Assembly: GCF_963676735.1 (NCBI RefSeq)
Contig: NZ_OY781464.1
Coordinates: 3,133,001-3,197,000, forward strand
Direction: 5' to 3'
From: an uncultured Draconibacterium sp.
GTDB taxonomy: Bacteria > Bacteroidota > Bacteroidia > Bacteroidales > Prolixibacteraceae
DNA: 64,000 nucleotides
In this document: piece by piece, positions 18,321 to 28,419 of the stretch
Layout: every line of letters begins with the position of its first letter
Position numbering within the stretch: position 1 is the first letter of the stretch
Notes under the pieces: generated by a model
What the model saw: only the letters and a program-made list of their open reading frames with translations
What the model was told of the DNA's origin: nothing
The model's database searches: none
Made by a program: the position numbers and the translations under genes

Positions 18321-21300
18321 ATGCTGAAACAATCAAACTTTAAGCTTATTTCCATCATTTTGCTGATGGCTTTGGTTATTTGTTGTACAAATAGGCCAGA
18401 TTCTCAAAAAGAGAAAAATCTGGATAATATCTGCTACAATCTTTTTATTAATCCGCCAAACGACTACCGCACACACACTTTCTATTCTATTAATGATTCG
18501 CTTACCGAAAAAGAAATCCAACGTCAGATAATTGATTTCAAACAAGCGGGACTGGGTGGTTTTTACCTTCACAGTCGTTCTGGCTTAATCACCGAATTTT
18601 TAGGAGACGACTGGTGGAAGATTATGAAAGCATCGGTTGAAGCAGCCAACCAGGCAGGATTAAATTGTATGTTTTACGATGAAGACAAATGGCCAAGTGG
18701 ATTTGCAGGAGGTATTGTTCCGAGAATGGATGAGAATTTCAGGGCGAAATGCCTCGCCCGTTTAGAAAAAAACACTCCACTGCCCGAAGGCGCTCAAATT
18801 ATTGCCGAAGACGAAAAAACAAATTACGTTTTATACACCTCGCAGTTTGGATACGATATTTTTAACGGCACCTGTTATGTTGACTTATTTAATCCCGAAG
18901 CAGTTCAGGCATTTATAGACGTTTCTTACCGGCCCTATGTTGACAAGTACAAAACAGCTATTACAACTTATACTCCGGCCATTTTTTCAGACGAACCGCA
19001 TGTGCATGCACGCTATTTCGACAAGAACACTCCAAATCTGGGCACACTCTCCTACTCGCCCTGGCTGGAAAAAAAATTTAGCGAAATGCATGGATACAAG
19101 CTGCGTGATAAACTTCCGCTTCTATACGAAGAAAAAGACAACTGGCGAGAAGTTCGCATGCATTACTATCAGGCAAAGGCTTTGGCTTTTGAAGAAAGTT
19201 ACACCAAACAACTTGCTGACTATTGTGGCAAAAATGGTTTTGATTATACCGGGCACTACCTGGCCGAAGATATACTTTACAAAGTACGCGACCGCGCTGC
19301 AAATACCATGCTTCATTACCGCAGCATGCAACAACCGGGTATGGATATGCTGGGTTTATCAATTACCAACAAACTTATAACTGCCCGCAATTTAAGTAGT
19401 GTGGCTAACCAATACGGAAAACAAAAACGTTTAAGCGAATTGTTTGGAATTAGCGGTCAGAATATGAATTTTGAAGACCGAAAATGGTTGGCAGGCTGGC
19501 ACAGTATTCTGGGTGTTAATCATTTTTGTCCGCACCTTACATTGTACAGCATGAAAGGGCATCGCAAACGCGATTACCCCCCAACTTTTTCATACCAGCA
19601 GCCGTACTGGAACTACAATAAAAAAATAGAGGATTATCTCGGACGCATTGCCTATGCTGCATCAATTGGCAAATACGTGCCACAACTTTTGGTCATTAGT
19701 CCACTGGAAAGCGAATATATTAAAGGAAACAACGATGGCGAATTTACAAGTGGCATGCTGGAAGCTTTAGATGTTCTGCAAGCTTTGCATTACGACTACG
19801 ATGTTGGCGATGAGCAAATAATGGCTGACACGGCTTTTGTTCAGGCAAATAAGCTGGTAATTGGCGCAATGCAGTACGGACACATTGTTTTACCCGACAT
19901 GATTTCAATACGCGAAACAACACTAAAACTGATTGAAACGCTGCAAAAAAACGGAGGACTGGTTATTAATTTCGGACGCTTTCCTGTGTACGTTGACGGG
20001 AAAAAAGATGAAGATAGATTGGCAATGTTAAAAAAATCAACCCTATTCCTTTCTGCTGCCGAGGCACCAAAACTACTTCCGGAAAAAATAAAACCAAATG
20101 TTACATTAAAGGGAGTAAACACGGATAAAATTTGGACGCAAACCCGTAAAGTCCAAAACGGACAACTTATTAATTTCTATAACAGTTCGCGCACCCAAAG
20201 TATACAGTTTGATTTGGTTGCTGACTTTAACAACGTACCACTTCTTTGGGACCCTTCGGAAATAGAATGCTATACCCTGGAGAAGAACAAGGATGGATCG
20301 TATTCAATTGAACTAAGCCCATCATCGAGCATATGGATAACAACCGGAGAAATAAACAACACCATACCAATTTCCGGCGATTATAAACTGCCCGAACTCC
20401 GAAAAAATGTTTTTGTGTTTGAAAACGAATGGCAGGGCGAAAGGAAACATGCCAATGCCATAACGCTCGATTTTGCTCAATACTCCACCAACGGGGACAA
20501 AACAATGAGTACTCCAGAGCCTGTCATCGGTATTTTTAACCGTTTAGCCAGCCAAAACTATATTGGTCAATTGGTTTTAAACTACCCTTTGCATGTTAAA
20601 ACCTTGCCCCAAACCTGCCAGCTTGTTTTAGAACAACCTGACATGTACTCATCAGTTTCAATAAACGGAACAGAAATAGTTTTCAATACCAACCAGTACT
20701 ATATCGATCGAACATTTAAAAGTACTGATATCTCTGCACTGATTTCGGCAGGTGACAATAATATTCAGCTGAAACTTGATTTTAAAGCACCACAACCACT
20801 CAGTTCCGACCCTGTTGAACGTTACGGAACCGAAATAGAAAGTATTTATCTGACAGGAGACTTTGCCGTGGAGGGAAAAAATGAATTGACCACCAATAAT
20901 ACGCAACGTAATCGCACGGGCGACTTTCAGGAACGACCGGCACATCAGTTCTCCGCCTTTTCAATTACGGCTGAAAAAGACATATTTAGCGGCAATTTAA
21001 CAACCGAAGGTTATCCTTTTTACGCCGGAAGTTTCTCCTTGTCTCAGGATTTTGAAATGGCCCCGCCTGCTCCCGGAAACGAGTATTACCTTGAGCTCCC
21101 CAACTGCGAAGCCATTGTTGCAGTAGTTGAAATAAACGGCCAGGTTGTCGATACCCTGGTATGGGCACCCTTCAGAACAGAAATAAGCAACTACCTGTAC
21201 GAAGGTAAAAACAAGCTTAACATCACCCTTATAAATTCGTTACGTAACCTACTTGGCCCCCACCATCACAAGGGCGTGGAACTTATAAAAGTTGGACCGC

Positions 21301-21458
21301 GAAGCTTTACCGGATCAGGGGGTTTCCCCGATGGCCGGGGTGAAAAAGATTGGTACGATCTTAGAAAAAAAGAAATAGAAACTGCCATATGGACAGATAC
21401 ATACAACCATATTCCCTTTGGTTTTATTGAAAATGTAAAAATAACTTCTTCAAAATAA
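18321..21458 (+). CDS. GH106-like alpha-L-rhamnosidase family lipoprotein
   Basis: A 1045-residue exported glycosidase with a lipoprotein-like signal (Cys about 21-22). The N-terminal motif NPPNDYRTHTFY followed by IQRQIIDFKQAGLGGFYLHSRSGL matches the start of GH106 and related proteins. The central barrel shows MFYDEDKWPSGFAGG, TPAIFSDEPH and WHSILGVNHFCPHLTLYSMKG. Beta-sandwich domains occupy the C-terminal third (for example WAPFRTEISNYLYEGKNKLNITLIN). GH106 members remove alpha-L-rhamnose from RG-I, RG-II or arabinogalactan side chains. The N-terminal motif reads TFYSIND where many GH106 proteins have a TFWWW-type run, so it may be a divergent subfamily. It is first in a plus-strand operon; GH105 follows after 7 bp, which fits rhamnogalacturonan disaccharide processing. 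Confidence 0.82.
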   Translation: MLKQSNFKLISIILLMALVICCTNRPDSQKEKNLDNICYNLFINPPNDYRTHTFYSINDSLTEKEIQRQIIDFKQAGLGGFYLHSRSGLITEFLGDDWWKIMKASVEAANQAGLNCMFYDEDKWPSGFAGGIVPRMDENFRAKCLARLEKNTPLPEGAQIIAEDEKTNYVLYTSQFGYDIFNGTCYVDLFNPEAVQAFIDVSYRPYVDKYKTAITTYTPAIFSDEPHVHARYFDKNTPNLGTLSYSPWLEKKFSEMHGYKLRDKLPLLYEEKDNWREVRMHYYQAKALAFEESYTKQLADYCGKNGFDYTGHYLAEDILYKVRDRAANTMLHYRSMQQPGMDMLGLSITNKLITARNLSSVANQYGKQKRLSELFGISGQNMNFEDRKWLAGWHSILGVNHFCPHLTLYSMKGHRKRDYPPTFSYQQPYWNYNKKIEDYLGRIAYAASIGKYVPQLLVISPLESEYIKGNNDGEFTSGMLEALDVLQALHYDYDVGDEQIMADTAFVQANKLVIGAMQYGHIVLPDMISIRETTLKLIETLQKNGGLVINFGRFPVYVDGKKDEDRLAMLKKSTLFLSAAEAPKLLPEKIKPNVTLKGVNTDKIWTQTRKVQNGQLINFYNSSRTQSIQFDLVADFNNVPLLWDPSEIECYTLEKNKDGSYSIELSPSSSIWITTGEINNTIPISGDYKLPELRKNVFVFENEWQGERKHANAITLDFAQYSTNGDKTMSTPEPVIGIFNRLASQNYIGQLVLNYPLHVKTLPQTCQLVLEQPDMYSSVSINGTEIVFNTNQYYIDRTFKSTDISALISAGDNNIQLKLDFKAPQPLSSDPVERYGTEIESIYLTGDFAVEGKNELTTNNTQRNRTGDFQERPAHQFSAFSITAEKDIFSGNLTTEGYPFYAGSFSLSQDFEMAPPAPGNEYYLELPNCEAIVAVVEINGQVVDTLVWAPFRTEISNYLYEGKNKLNITLINSLRNLLGPHHHKGVELIKVGPRSFTGSGGFPDGRGEKDWYDLRKKEIETAIWTDTYNHIPFGFIENVKITSSK

Positions 21459-21465
21459 ATTTACG

Positions 21466-22656
21466 ATGATGCAAAAAATTTTAATGACAATAACTGCAAT
21501 ACTCACCCTATTTATTCTCTCATGCTCGGCTCCGGTAAAAAAGGAAGAAAACAAAACGACAGAAAAATGGAGCATAAAAATGGCAGAAGCTGTGATGCAC
21601 CGATATGATACACTTGCTTACTATAACGGCCGAACCCGCGCCGGTTGGTCGTACGATGTTTCCTTGTTAGGTGCAGCAATTTATAAATTAGGAGATGTTG
21701 ACCAAAAATATTCGGATTACCTCAAAATTTTTATTGATATGCTGGTGGACAAAAACGGGAATATTGAACGTTACGATATGGAAAAATACAATATCGACCT
21801 GATTCGCCCGGCAACCTGCCTGCAAATTCTGGCAAACGATACCGGAGAAGAAAAATATAAAAAAGCCATTCCACAGTTTATTGAGCAAATGGAAAAACAC
21901 CCAAAAACAGAAACCGGGGGATTTTGGCACAAGAAACGTTATCCGTGGCAAATATGGCTCGATGGAGTTTATATGGCGGCGCCTTTTTTGTCTCAGTATG
22001 CAACAGAAAACAACCAGCCACAATGGCACAGTGTGGTTACACACGAAATTTTGCTGGCTTACGAAAAAACTGTAGATCCGGAAACCGGGCTTTTGTACCA
22101 CGCCTGGGATGAAAGCAAAGAACAACGCTGGAGCAACCCGAATACCGGACAATCTCCTCACTTCTGGAGCCGTGCAATGGGGTGGTATGTTATGGCAATT
22201 GTTGATGTGCTGGATTTTCTCCCTGAAGACCACCCGGACCGACCTGCTCTTATTGAGACATTAAACAAAACACTTGAAGCACTGCTTAAGGTACGTGATC
22301 CGGAAAAAGGCGTTTGGTACCAGGTACTCGATATGGGCAGAGCGGAAGGCAATTACCTTGAAGGTTCGGGTACGGCAATGTACATTTATGCCATGGCAAA
22401 AGGAGCTAAAAAAGGATATCTTGCTAAATCGTATCTTGATATTGCAAATGTCGCTTTTAATGACATGGTTGATACTTTTATTATTACTGATGAAGATGGA
22501 TTAATAAGCATGGTTAACATTTGTGGAAGCTGTGGTCTGGGTGGTAATCCATACAGAGATGGCTCTTACGATTATTATATTAATGAGAAAATTGTTAAAA
22601 ACGACACAAAAGGTGTTGGGCCATTTATTCTGGCAGCAATTGAACTTAACCGTTAA
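21466..22656 (+). CDS. GH105 unsaturated rhamnogalacturonyl/uronyl hydrolase (lipoprotein)
   Basis: A 396-residue (alpha/alpha)6-barrel enzyme that hydrolyses the 4,5-unsaturated uronic acid left at the non-reducing end by pectate or rhamnogalacturonan lyases. It has a lipobox with Cys20 (FILSCS), the W-x-D-G-V-Y-M segment containing the likely catalytic Asp (IWLDGVYMAAPFL, about residue 165), HAWDE, and the diagnostic FWSRAMGW motif near residue 235. SGTAMYIYAMAKG and CGSCGLGG follow. Length is normal. It sits between the GH106-like gene (7-bp gap) and a CotH gene (14-bp gap). Confidence 0.93.
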   Translation: MMQKILMTITAILTLFILSCSAPVKKEENKTTEKWSIKMAEAVMHRYDTLAYYNGRTRAGWSYDVSLLGAAIYKLGDVDQKYSDYLKIFIDMLVDKNGNIERYDMEKYNIDLIRPATCLQILANDTGEEKYKKAIPQFIEQMEKHPKTETGGFWHKKRYPWQIWLDGVYMAAPFLSQYATENNQPQWHSVVTHEILLAYEKTVDPETGLLYHAWDESKEQRWSNPNTGQSPHFWSRAMGWYVMAIVDVLDFLPEDHPDRPALIETLNKTLEALLKVRDPEKGVWYQVLDMGRAEGNYLEGSGTAMYIYAMAKGAKKGYLAKSYLDIANVAFNDMVDTFIITDEDGLISMVNICGSCGLGGNPYRDGSYDYYINEKIVKNDTKGVGPFILAAIELNR

Positions 22657-22670
22657 AAGAACTTGATTAC

Positions 22671-25409
22671 ATGCTACTTAAAATAAAAAATACCACCCTA
22701 CTACTATTGTTGCTTATTTTTACAGCCAACCGCCTGGTGGCCGAAAGCCAGAAAATACTAATCACTGAGTTTATGGCTATTAACGACAAAACCATAAGCG
22801 ATGAAGATGGTGACGATAGTGACTGGCTTGAGTTATTTAACCCCGGAGACAACACTGTTAGCCTGAACGGCTGGTATTTAACCGATAAAGCAGACAACCT
22901 GACTAAATGGAAAATACCCGATATCAACTTAAAAGCCGGTGAATACTTACTGATTTTTGCATCAGAAAAAAAACGCGATAATCCTGCCAGCGAACTACAT
23001 ACCAATTTTAAACTTTCAGGATCAGGGGAATTTTTAGCAATTGTAGAACCTGATGGAGTTACCATTTCCCATTCCTATGGCGAAAGCTATCCTGCTCAGC
23101 GTGAAGACATTTCTTACGGCCTTTACCAGAGCCAATACCTGTTCTTTTCAGAACCAACACCAGGCTTTACAAACGTTTTGGGCGAAGCTGTTCAGCCGCC
23201 TCAATTTAGTAAAACCCGTGGATTTTATGATTCGCCATTTCAGGTAACACTATCAACGATAGGCAGCGGAATAAAACTCTATTATTCTACAGACGGCACA
23301 AGACCCGATGCCGAAAATGGGACTTTATACACTTCACCCATTCAAATTTCAACAACTACTCCGCTTAGTGTTGTTGCCATAAACCAGGCAGGAGTGGCAA
23401 GCGATATTATCTCGCATACTTATTTCTTTATAAACGATATAGTTCAGCAACCCAATAACCCTGCTGGTTATCCTTCCACCTGGAGTAAATTCAAATACAA
23501 ATCAGGATATGCTCCGGCCGATTATGAAATGGACCAGCAAATTTGCAATCATACCGATTATAAAAACCTAATGGATGATGCCCTTTTATCGGTCCCCACC
23601 TTATCAGTTGTAACAAATGTTGGCTACTTGTTTTCTCACGAAAAAGATGGCGAAACCGGGGGGATATATATTTTTACCGGAGACTCGGGAGAAGGAGGTG
23701 CAGGTTCTGATTGGGAAAGACCCGCATCTGTAGAATATTATGATCCGGCAAGCAATAAACAATTTCAACTAAATTGTGGATTGAGGTTGCACGGTGGCAA
23801 CAGCCGTGTGCCCGACAACAGTGGAAAACACTCATTCCGCCTATCGTTTAGAAGCATGTATGGTCCATCAAAACTACAGTACCGTTTTTTCGATGACCCC
23901 ACAGCCACAAACGAATTTAATGCTTTGGTACTGCGCGCAGGCTACAACTATTCCTGGACAAAGAACGATCCGAAACAACGTCAAAACGCCCAATACCTGC
24001 AAGATCCGTTTGCAAAAGATGCCCAACGTGCACTCGGACAGGTATCGGCCCATCAAAAGTTTGTACACCTTTATTTAAACGGCCTTTACTGGGGCTTATA
24101 CAATGTTTCTGAAAAACTTACCAACGATTTTATGGAATCGTACCTAAACGGAGAGGAAGACGATTTTGATGTAATTAAAGATCACGGAGGACAGGTTGAC
24201 GGCTACTGGACATCCTGGACACATTTATATAACCAGGCAAAAGCCGGTTTATCAAGCAATACCAATTACCAGAAGGTTCAGGGCAAAAACCCTGATGGAA
24301 CAATCAATCCTGCTTTTGAAAATCTTTTGGATGTTGAAAATCTGGCTGGTTATATGCAATACAACATGTACATTGGTAACGAAGACTGGGACCACAACAA
24401 TTGGATTGCAGCACGAAACCGGGTTACCAACGACGCCGGATTTCGCTTCTTTGCATGGGATGCCGAAACCTCGATGACCAGTGTAAATGCAAACATGGTT
24501 AACGAAAATAACGAGGAAAATCCAAGTTGGTTTTACCAGCTCCTGCAAGGAAATGAAGATTTCAGGGTACTTTTTGCCGACCAAATTCAAAAAAACTTTT
24601 TAAACGGTGGGCCACTCTCACCGGAAGCCTGTATAGAACGGTACACCAAACTGGCAGATGAAATTGATTTGGCCATTATTGCTGAATCGGCCCGCTGGGG
24701 AGACTACCGTAAAGATACCGATCCCTCGGACGGCACCCGGGTTTTGTATACCCGTAACGAACACTGGCTGCCGCGAAAAGAATATTTGCTTAATAATTAC
24801 TTTCCGTACCGTACCGACATTGTGGTTGAACAATTTCGGAATATTGGCCTTTTCCCCAACATTGAAGCACCTTTATTTAGCGAGCAAAGTGGAGAAAAAA
24901 CAACTGCGATTAATCTGGGCATGACAACCAACTATGGCGATATTTATTACACTACCGATGGCAGCGACCCACGCGAACAAATTACATCGAACATTACCGC
25001 CTCAGCGCAACTCTTTGGAAGCGCTATCTATTTGGCCGATGACGTTACGGTAAAAGCACGGGCCAAATCGGGCAACGAGTGGTCGCCGTTAACCGAAGGT
25101 ACTTTCACCTTCGACAATGTTACCGCTATTGATGATGTTGTTCAAAATAATCTTTTCCACGACAATTATCCTAATCCGTTTAACCGTTCAACAACAATCA
25201 GGTACAGGCTGCCTGCCGATGGCAACGTACAATTGGATATTGTAACCATTGATGGCCGGCTTGTTGAAAACCTGTTTTCAGGATATCAGTGGCAAGGCGA
25301 AAACCGGGTTGAGTGGAATGCTGCCGGAAGTAAGTCGGGAATATATATTTACCGCTTACAATATAACAACCAATCCTATTTTGGGAAACTGGTATATAAC
25401 AAGTATTAA
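22671..25409 (+). CDS. Secreted lamin-tail / CotH-kinase-like / T9SS protein, copy 1
   Basis: A 912-residue multi-domain exported protein. Order: signal peptide (about 1-24); lamin-tail domain (about 28-135, ITEFMAIND ... DWLELFNPGD ... GWYLTDKADNLTKW); a chitobiase/hexosaminidase C-terminal-like beta-sandwich (about 170-245, IKLYYSTDGTRPD); a CotH-like kinase domain (about 295-660, with FNALVLRAGYNYSW, HLYLNGLYWGLYNVSEK, FDVIKDHGG and FFAWDAETSM); a second chitobiase-like sandwich (YTTDGSDPREQ, about 755-820); and a T9SS sorting domain (NYPNPFNRSTTIRYRL to the end). CotH proteins are atypical protein kinases in spore formers; the role of secreted Bacteroidota versions is unknown. Co-transcription with GH106 and GH105 suggests a task at the surface during pectin use. 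Confidence 0.9.
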   Translation: MLLKIKNTTLLLLLLIFTANRLVAESQKILITEFMAINDKTISDEDGDDSDWLELFNPGDNTVSLNGWYLTDKADNLTKWKIPDINLKAGEYLLIFASEKKRDNPASELHTNFKLSGSGEFLAIVEPDGVTISHSYGESYPAQREDISYGLYQSQYLFFSEPTPGFTNVLGEAVQPPQFSKTRGFYDSPFQVTLSTIGSGIKLYYSTDGTRPDAENGTLYTSPIQISTTTPLSVVAINQAGVASDIISHTYFFINDIVQQPNNPAGYPSTWSKFKYKSGYAPADYEMDQQICNHTDYKNLMDDALLSVPTLSVVTNVGYLFSHEKDGETGGIYIFTGDSGEGGAGSDWERPASVEYYDPASNKQFQLNCGLRLHGGNSRVPDNSGKHSFRLSFRSMYGPSKLQYRFFDDPTATNEFNALVLRAGYNYSWTKNDPKQRQNAQYLQDPFAKDAQRALGQVSAHQKFVHLYLNGLYWGLYNVSEKLTNDFMESYLNGEEDDFDVIKDHGGQVDGYWTSWTHLYNQAKAGLSSNTNYQKVQGKNPDGTINPAFENLLDVENLAGYMQYNMYIGNEDWDHNNWIAARNRVTNDAGFRFFAWDAETSMTSVNANMVNENNEENPSWFYQLLQGNEDFRVLFADQIQKNFLNGGPLSPEACIERYTKLADEIDLAIIAESARWGDYRKDTDPSDGTRVLYTRNEHWLPRKEYLLNNYFPYRTDIVVEQFRNIGLFPNIEAPLFSEQSGEKTTAINLGMTTNYGDIYYTTDGSDPREQITSNITASAQLFGSAIYLADDVTVKARAKSGNEWSPLTEGTFTFDNVTAIDDVVQNNLFHDNYPNPFNRSTTIRYRLPADGNVQLDIVTIDGRLVENLFSGYQWQGENRVEWNAAGSKSGIYIYRLQYNNQSYFGKLVYNKY

Positions 25410-25561
25410 CAGCCATCAAGCTTAATGAAACTTATTAACTTTATATCAATCTGATAAAACATACCAAATGAAACGAGCATGTAAAATATTACACCCGGGA
25501 GGATTAACAAAATAAATGCGAGTTCCACACTATACCACTAAAAACAAACAATCTTAATAGT

Positions 25562-28264
25562 ATGAAAAAAAATATCTACCTGTTCTTATTGATGATTTTT
25601 ACCTACCAATTAAACGCCCAATCTCAGAAAGTCGTTATTTCTGAATTTATGGCTATTAACGACAAAACCTTGTACGATGAAGATGGTGACGACAGCGACT
25701 GGATTGAATTACATAATCCGGGCGATGCCTCTATAAATGTAAATGGCTGGTACCTTACCGATAAAGCAGACAATCTGACCAAATGGGAAATACCAAACAT
25801 TACCATCCAGGCAGGTGGATATCTAATCGTTTTTGCTTCAGAAAAGAAACGAAATGACCCTTCGGGCGAGCTTCATACCAACTTTAAACTATCAGGATCA
25901 GGCGAATACCTTGCAATTGTTGAAGCCGATGGCACAAGCATATCACATGCTTACAATCCTGCATTCCCGGCACAAAGAAAAGATGTATCGTACGGTATTT
26001 ATCAGGGACAGAATGTTTATTTTGATTCACCAACGCCGGGAGCCGAAAACACACATGGAAGCCTACCGTTCGCCCCATCATTTAGTATTTCACGTGGGTT
26101 TTATACCGCACCTTTCGAACTTACACTTTCGAGTCCTGATAATATTTCGATTTATTACACCACCGATGGCACACGTCCAAATAAATCAACAGCAACGCTG
26201 TATACTGCGCCACTAAATATTTCCAAAACAACTCCAATAAGTGCTGTGGCTATTAATACAGATAACGAAAGCAGCGAAATAATTACAAATACCTATTGGT
26301 TTATCAGCGATATTCTGGAGCAAGACAACACGCCTGAGGGTTATCCTGCTGACTGGAAGAAAGAAAGTAGCTCTACCCCCATTCCTGCCGATTATGAAAT
26401 GGATGAGGACATTTGCAATGCTGAAGAATACAAGAATTTAATGGAAGAAGCCTTAACCTCAATCCCCTCAATAAGTATTGTTACGTCGAAACATTATTTG
26501 TTTTCGGATGTAGAAGATGAAAATGAAGGCGGCATTTATATTTACACCGGAAAGCCAAGTGCTACCGGAGAAGATTGGGTACGACCCACTTCGGCCGAAT
26601 ATTACGATCCAAAAACCGAAGATCAGTTTCAGCTGAATTGCCAGTTACGTCTGCACGGCGGTAACAGCAGAAACCCATCCAACAGCCCTAAACATGGCTT
26701 TCAGCTGCGGTTTAAATCGGCTTACGGCCCTTCTAAATTAAACTTTAACCTGTTTGATGAAAAAAGTGCTACAAACGAATTTAATGCCTTGGTGCTGCGC
26801 GCTGGTTACAACTTTTCATGGACAAAAAACAACGAAACCCAACGTACCGATGCCCAATACCTGCAAGACCCCTTTGCCAAAACAACGCAATTGGCCATGG
26901 GGCAACCTTCGGCACACGAACGTTTTGTGCACCTGTACATTAACGGACTATACTGGGGGGTTTACAATCTTTCCGAAAAAATTACAAACGACTTTATGGA
27001 GTCGTATCTGAATGGCGAAGAAGACGATTTTGACGTTGTAAAAGACCATGGCGATGTAGTAGATGGAAACAGAACCATGTGGAACAAAATGATGAGCCAG
27101 GCAGGAACAGGATTATCCAACAACAGCAACTACCAAAAATTGCAGGGAAAAAATCCGGACGGAACAATTAACCCCGGCTACGACAACCTGCTTGATGTTG
27201 AAAATTTTATTGATTACATGATTTACAATATTTATATTGGCAACGGCGACTGGGATAATAACAATTGGATTGCCGCGCGTAACCGCGTTACAAACGATGC
27301 CGGGTTTCGGTTTTTTGCATGGGACGCTGAAACATCAATGACAGATTTGAACTTCGATAACTCGGAACTAAACAACAGCGACAACCCAAGCTGGATTCTT
27401 CAGAAACTAAAAGCCAACAACGATTTTAAAGTACTTTTTGCTGATAGAGTTCAGAAAAATCTATTTAACGATGGGCCTTTGTCACCCGGGCAAGCTGCCA
27501 ATAATTACGTTGAACTTGCAAATGAAATAGATAAAGCAATTATAGCAGAATCGGCCCGGTGGGGAGATTACAGAAGAGATGTTGATCATTCAAGCGAGAC
27601 ATTATACACCCGAAACGACCATTGGTTGCCACGTAAAGAATATCTGCTGAACAACTACTTTCCGTTCCGTACCGACATTGTTGTGGAGCAATTCCGAAAT
27701 ATTGGCCTTTTCCCCAATATTGAAGCACCTTTGTTTAGCGAAGAAAGTGGAGAAAAATCAAGTGCGATTAACCTGGAAATGACAACCAATTACGGCAGTA
27801 TTTTTTACACAACCGATGGCAGCGACCCCCGCGAACAAATTACTTCTAACATTGCAAGTTCGGCCCAAATATTTAGCAGTGCTATCTATTTAGCCGATGA
27901 TGTTACGGTTAAAGCCAGGGCAAAATCGGGTAACGAATGGTCACCAATAACAGAAGGTACTTTCACCTTTGATGGCCTTACTGCAGTTGAAGCAATTGCC
28001 ACGAATATGCTTACGCACAAAAATTATCCAAACCCATTCAGAACCTCAACAACCATTGAGTATAATTTACCAGCCGATGGCAACGTATCTGTTGAAATTT
28101 TTACAATGGATGGCAGAATTATTGAGCATATTTATTCCGGCTTTCAATTTCAGGGGCTCAACCAGGTAACTTGGAATTCTTCGTCTTTTAACTCCGGAAT
28201 TTACATGTACAGAATACGTTTTAATGATGAAACTTACCTTGGAAAATTAATTCGTAGTAAATAA
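25562..28264 (+). CDS. Secreted lamin-tail / CotH-kinase-like / T9SS protein, copy 2
   Basis: A 900-residue paralogue of the preceding protein with the same domain order: signal peptide, lamin-tail domain (SEFMAINDKTLYDEDGDD), chitobiase-like sandwich (IYYTTDGTRPN), CotH-like domain (ALVLRAGYNFSWTKN; FDVVKDHGD; FFAWDAETSM), a second sandwich and a T9SS sorting domain (NYPNPFRTSTTIEYNL). Long stretches are nearly identical to copy 1, especially around the end of the CotH domain and the second sandwich, which shows a tandem duplication. The 152-bp gap from copy 1 has no recognisable terminator, so it may still be read from the same promoter. Confidence 0.9.
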   Translation: MKKNIYLFLLMIFTYQLNAQSQKVVISEFMAINDKTLYDEDGDDSDWIELHNPGDASINVNGWYLTDKADNLTKWEIPNITIQAGGYLIVFASEKKRNDPSGELHTNFKLSGSGEYLAIVEADGTSISHAYNPAFPAQRKDVSYGIYQGQNVYFDSPTPGAENTHGSLPFAPSFSISRGFYTAPFELTLSSPDNISIYYTTDGTRPNKSTATLYTAPLNISKTTPISAVAINTDNESSEIITNTYWFISDILEQDNTPEGYPADWKKESSSTPIPADYEMDEDICNAEEYKNLMEEALTSIPSISIVTSKHYLFSDVEDENEGGIYIYTGKPSATGEDWVRPTSAEYYDPKTEDQFQLNCQLRLHGGNSRNPSNSPKHGFQLRFKSAYGPSKLNFNLFDEKSATNEFNALVLRAGYNFSWTKNNETQRTDAQYLQDPFAKTTQLAMGQPSAHERFVHLYINGLYWGVYNLSEKITNDFMESYLNGEEDDFDVVKDHGDVVDGNRTMWNKMMSQAGTGLSNNSNYQKLQGKNPDGTINPGYDNLLDVENFIDYMIYNIYIGNGDWDNNNWIAARNRVTNDAGFRFFAWDAETSMTDLNFDNSELNNSDNPSWILQKLKANNDFKVLFADRVQKNLFNDGPLSPGQAANNYVELANEIDKAIIAESARWGDYRRDVDHSSETLYTRNDHWLPRKEYLLNNYFPFRTDIVVEQFRNIGLFPNIEAPLFSEESGEKSSAINLEMTTNYGSIFYTTDGSDPREQITSNIASSAQIFSSAIYLADDVTVKARAKSGNEWSPITEGTFTFDGLTAVEAIATNMLTHKNYPNPFRTSTTIEYNLPADGNVSVEIFTMDGRIIEHIYSGFQFQGLNQVTWNSSSFNSGIYMYRIRFNDETYLGKLIRSK

Positions 28265-28292
28265 TTACACGTAAACAAAACAAAATCATTTA

Positions 28293-28348
28293 TTTTCTTT
28301 CATTTTCGTTTGTTTTCGTTTATTTTTGACACAGAAAAAGAACGAAAG
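28293..28348. promoter_or_regulatory. 10-bp tandem TTTTCGTTTN repeats upstream of the FGGY-kinase operon (candidate operator)
   Basis: Four consecutive 10-base units run TTTTCTTTCA, TTTTCGTTTG, TTTTCGTTTA, TTTTTGACAC (28293-28332), and an inverted AACGAAAG lies at 28341-28348. Helically phased CGTTT/AACGAAA words of this kind are typical of DeoR-family repressor targets. The word differs from the LacI palindromes, so region 4 is probably under a different regulator encoded elsewhere. Confidence 0.5.
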
Positions 28349-28419
28349 CATTACTATTTTCATTTACTACCTGTTAATGTACTTTATATTTTAAGGTATA
28401 CTACAATTTTAAAGCAACA

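Noticed and set aside
21688..22233. 181-codon minus-strand frame
   Set aside because: Entirely antisense to the GH105 gene and without any recognisable motif.
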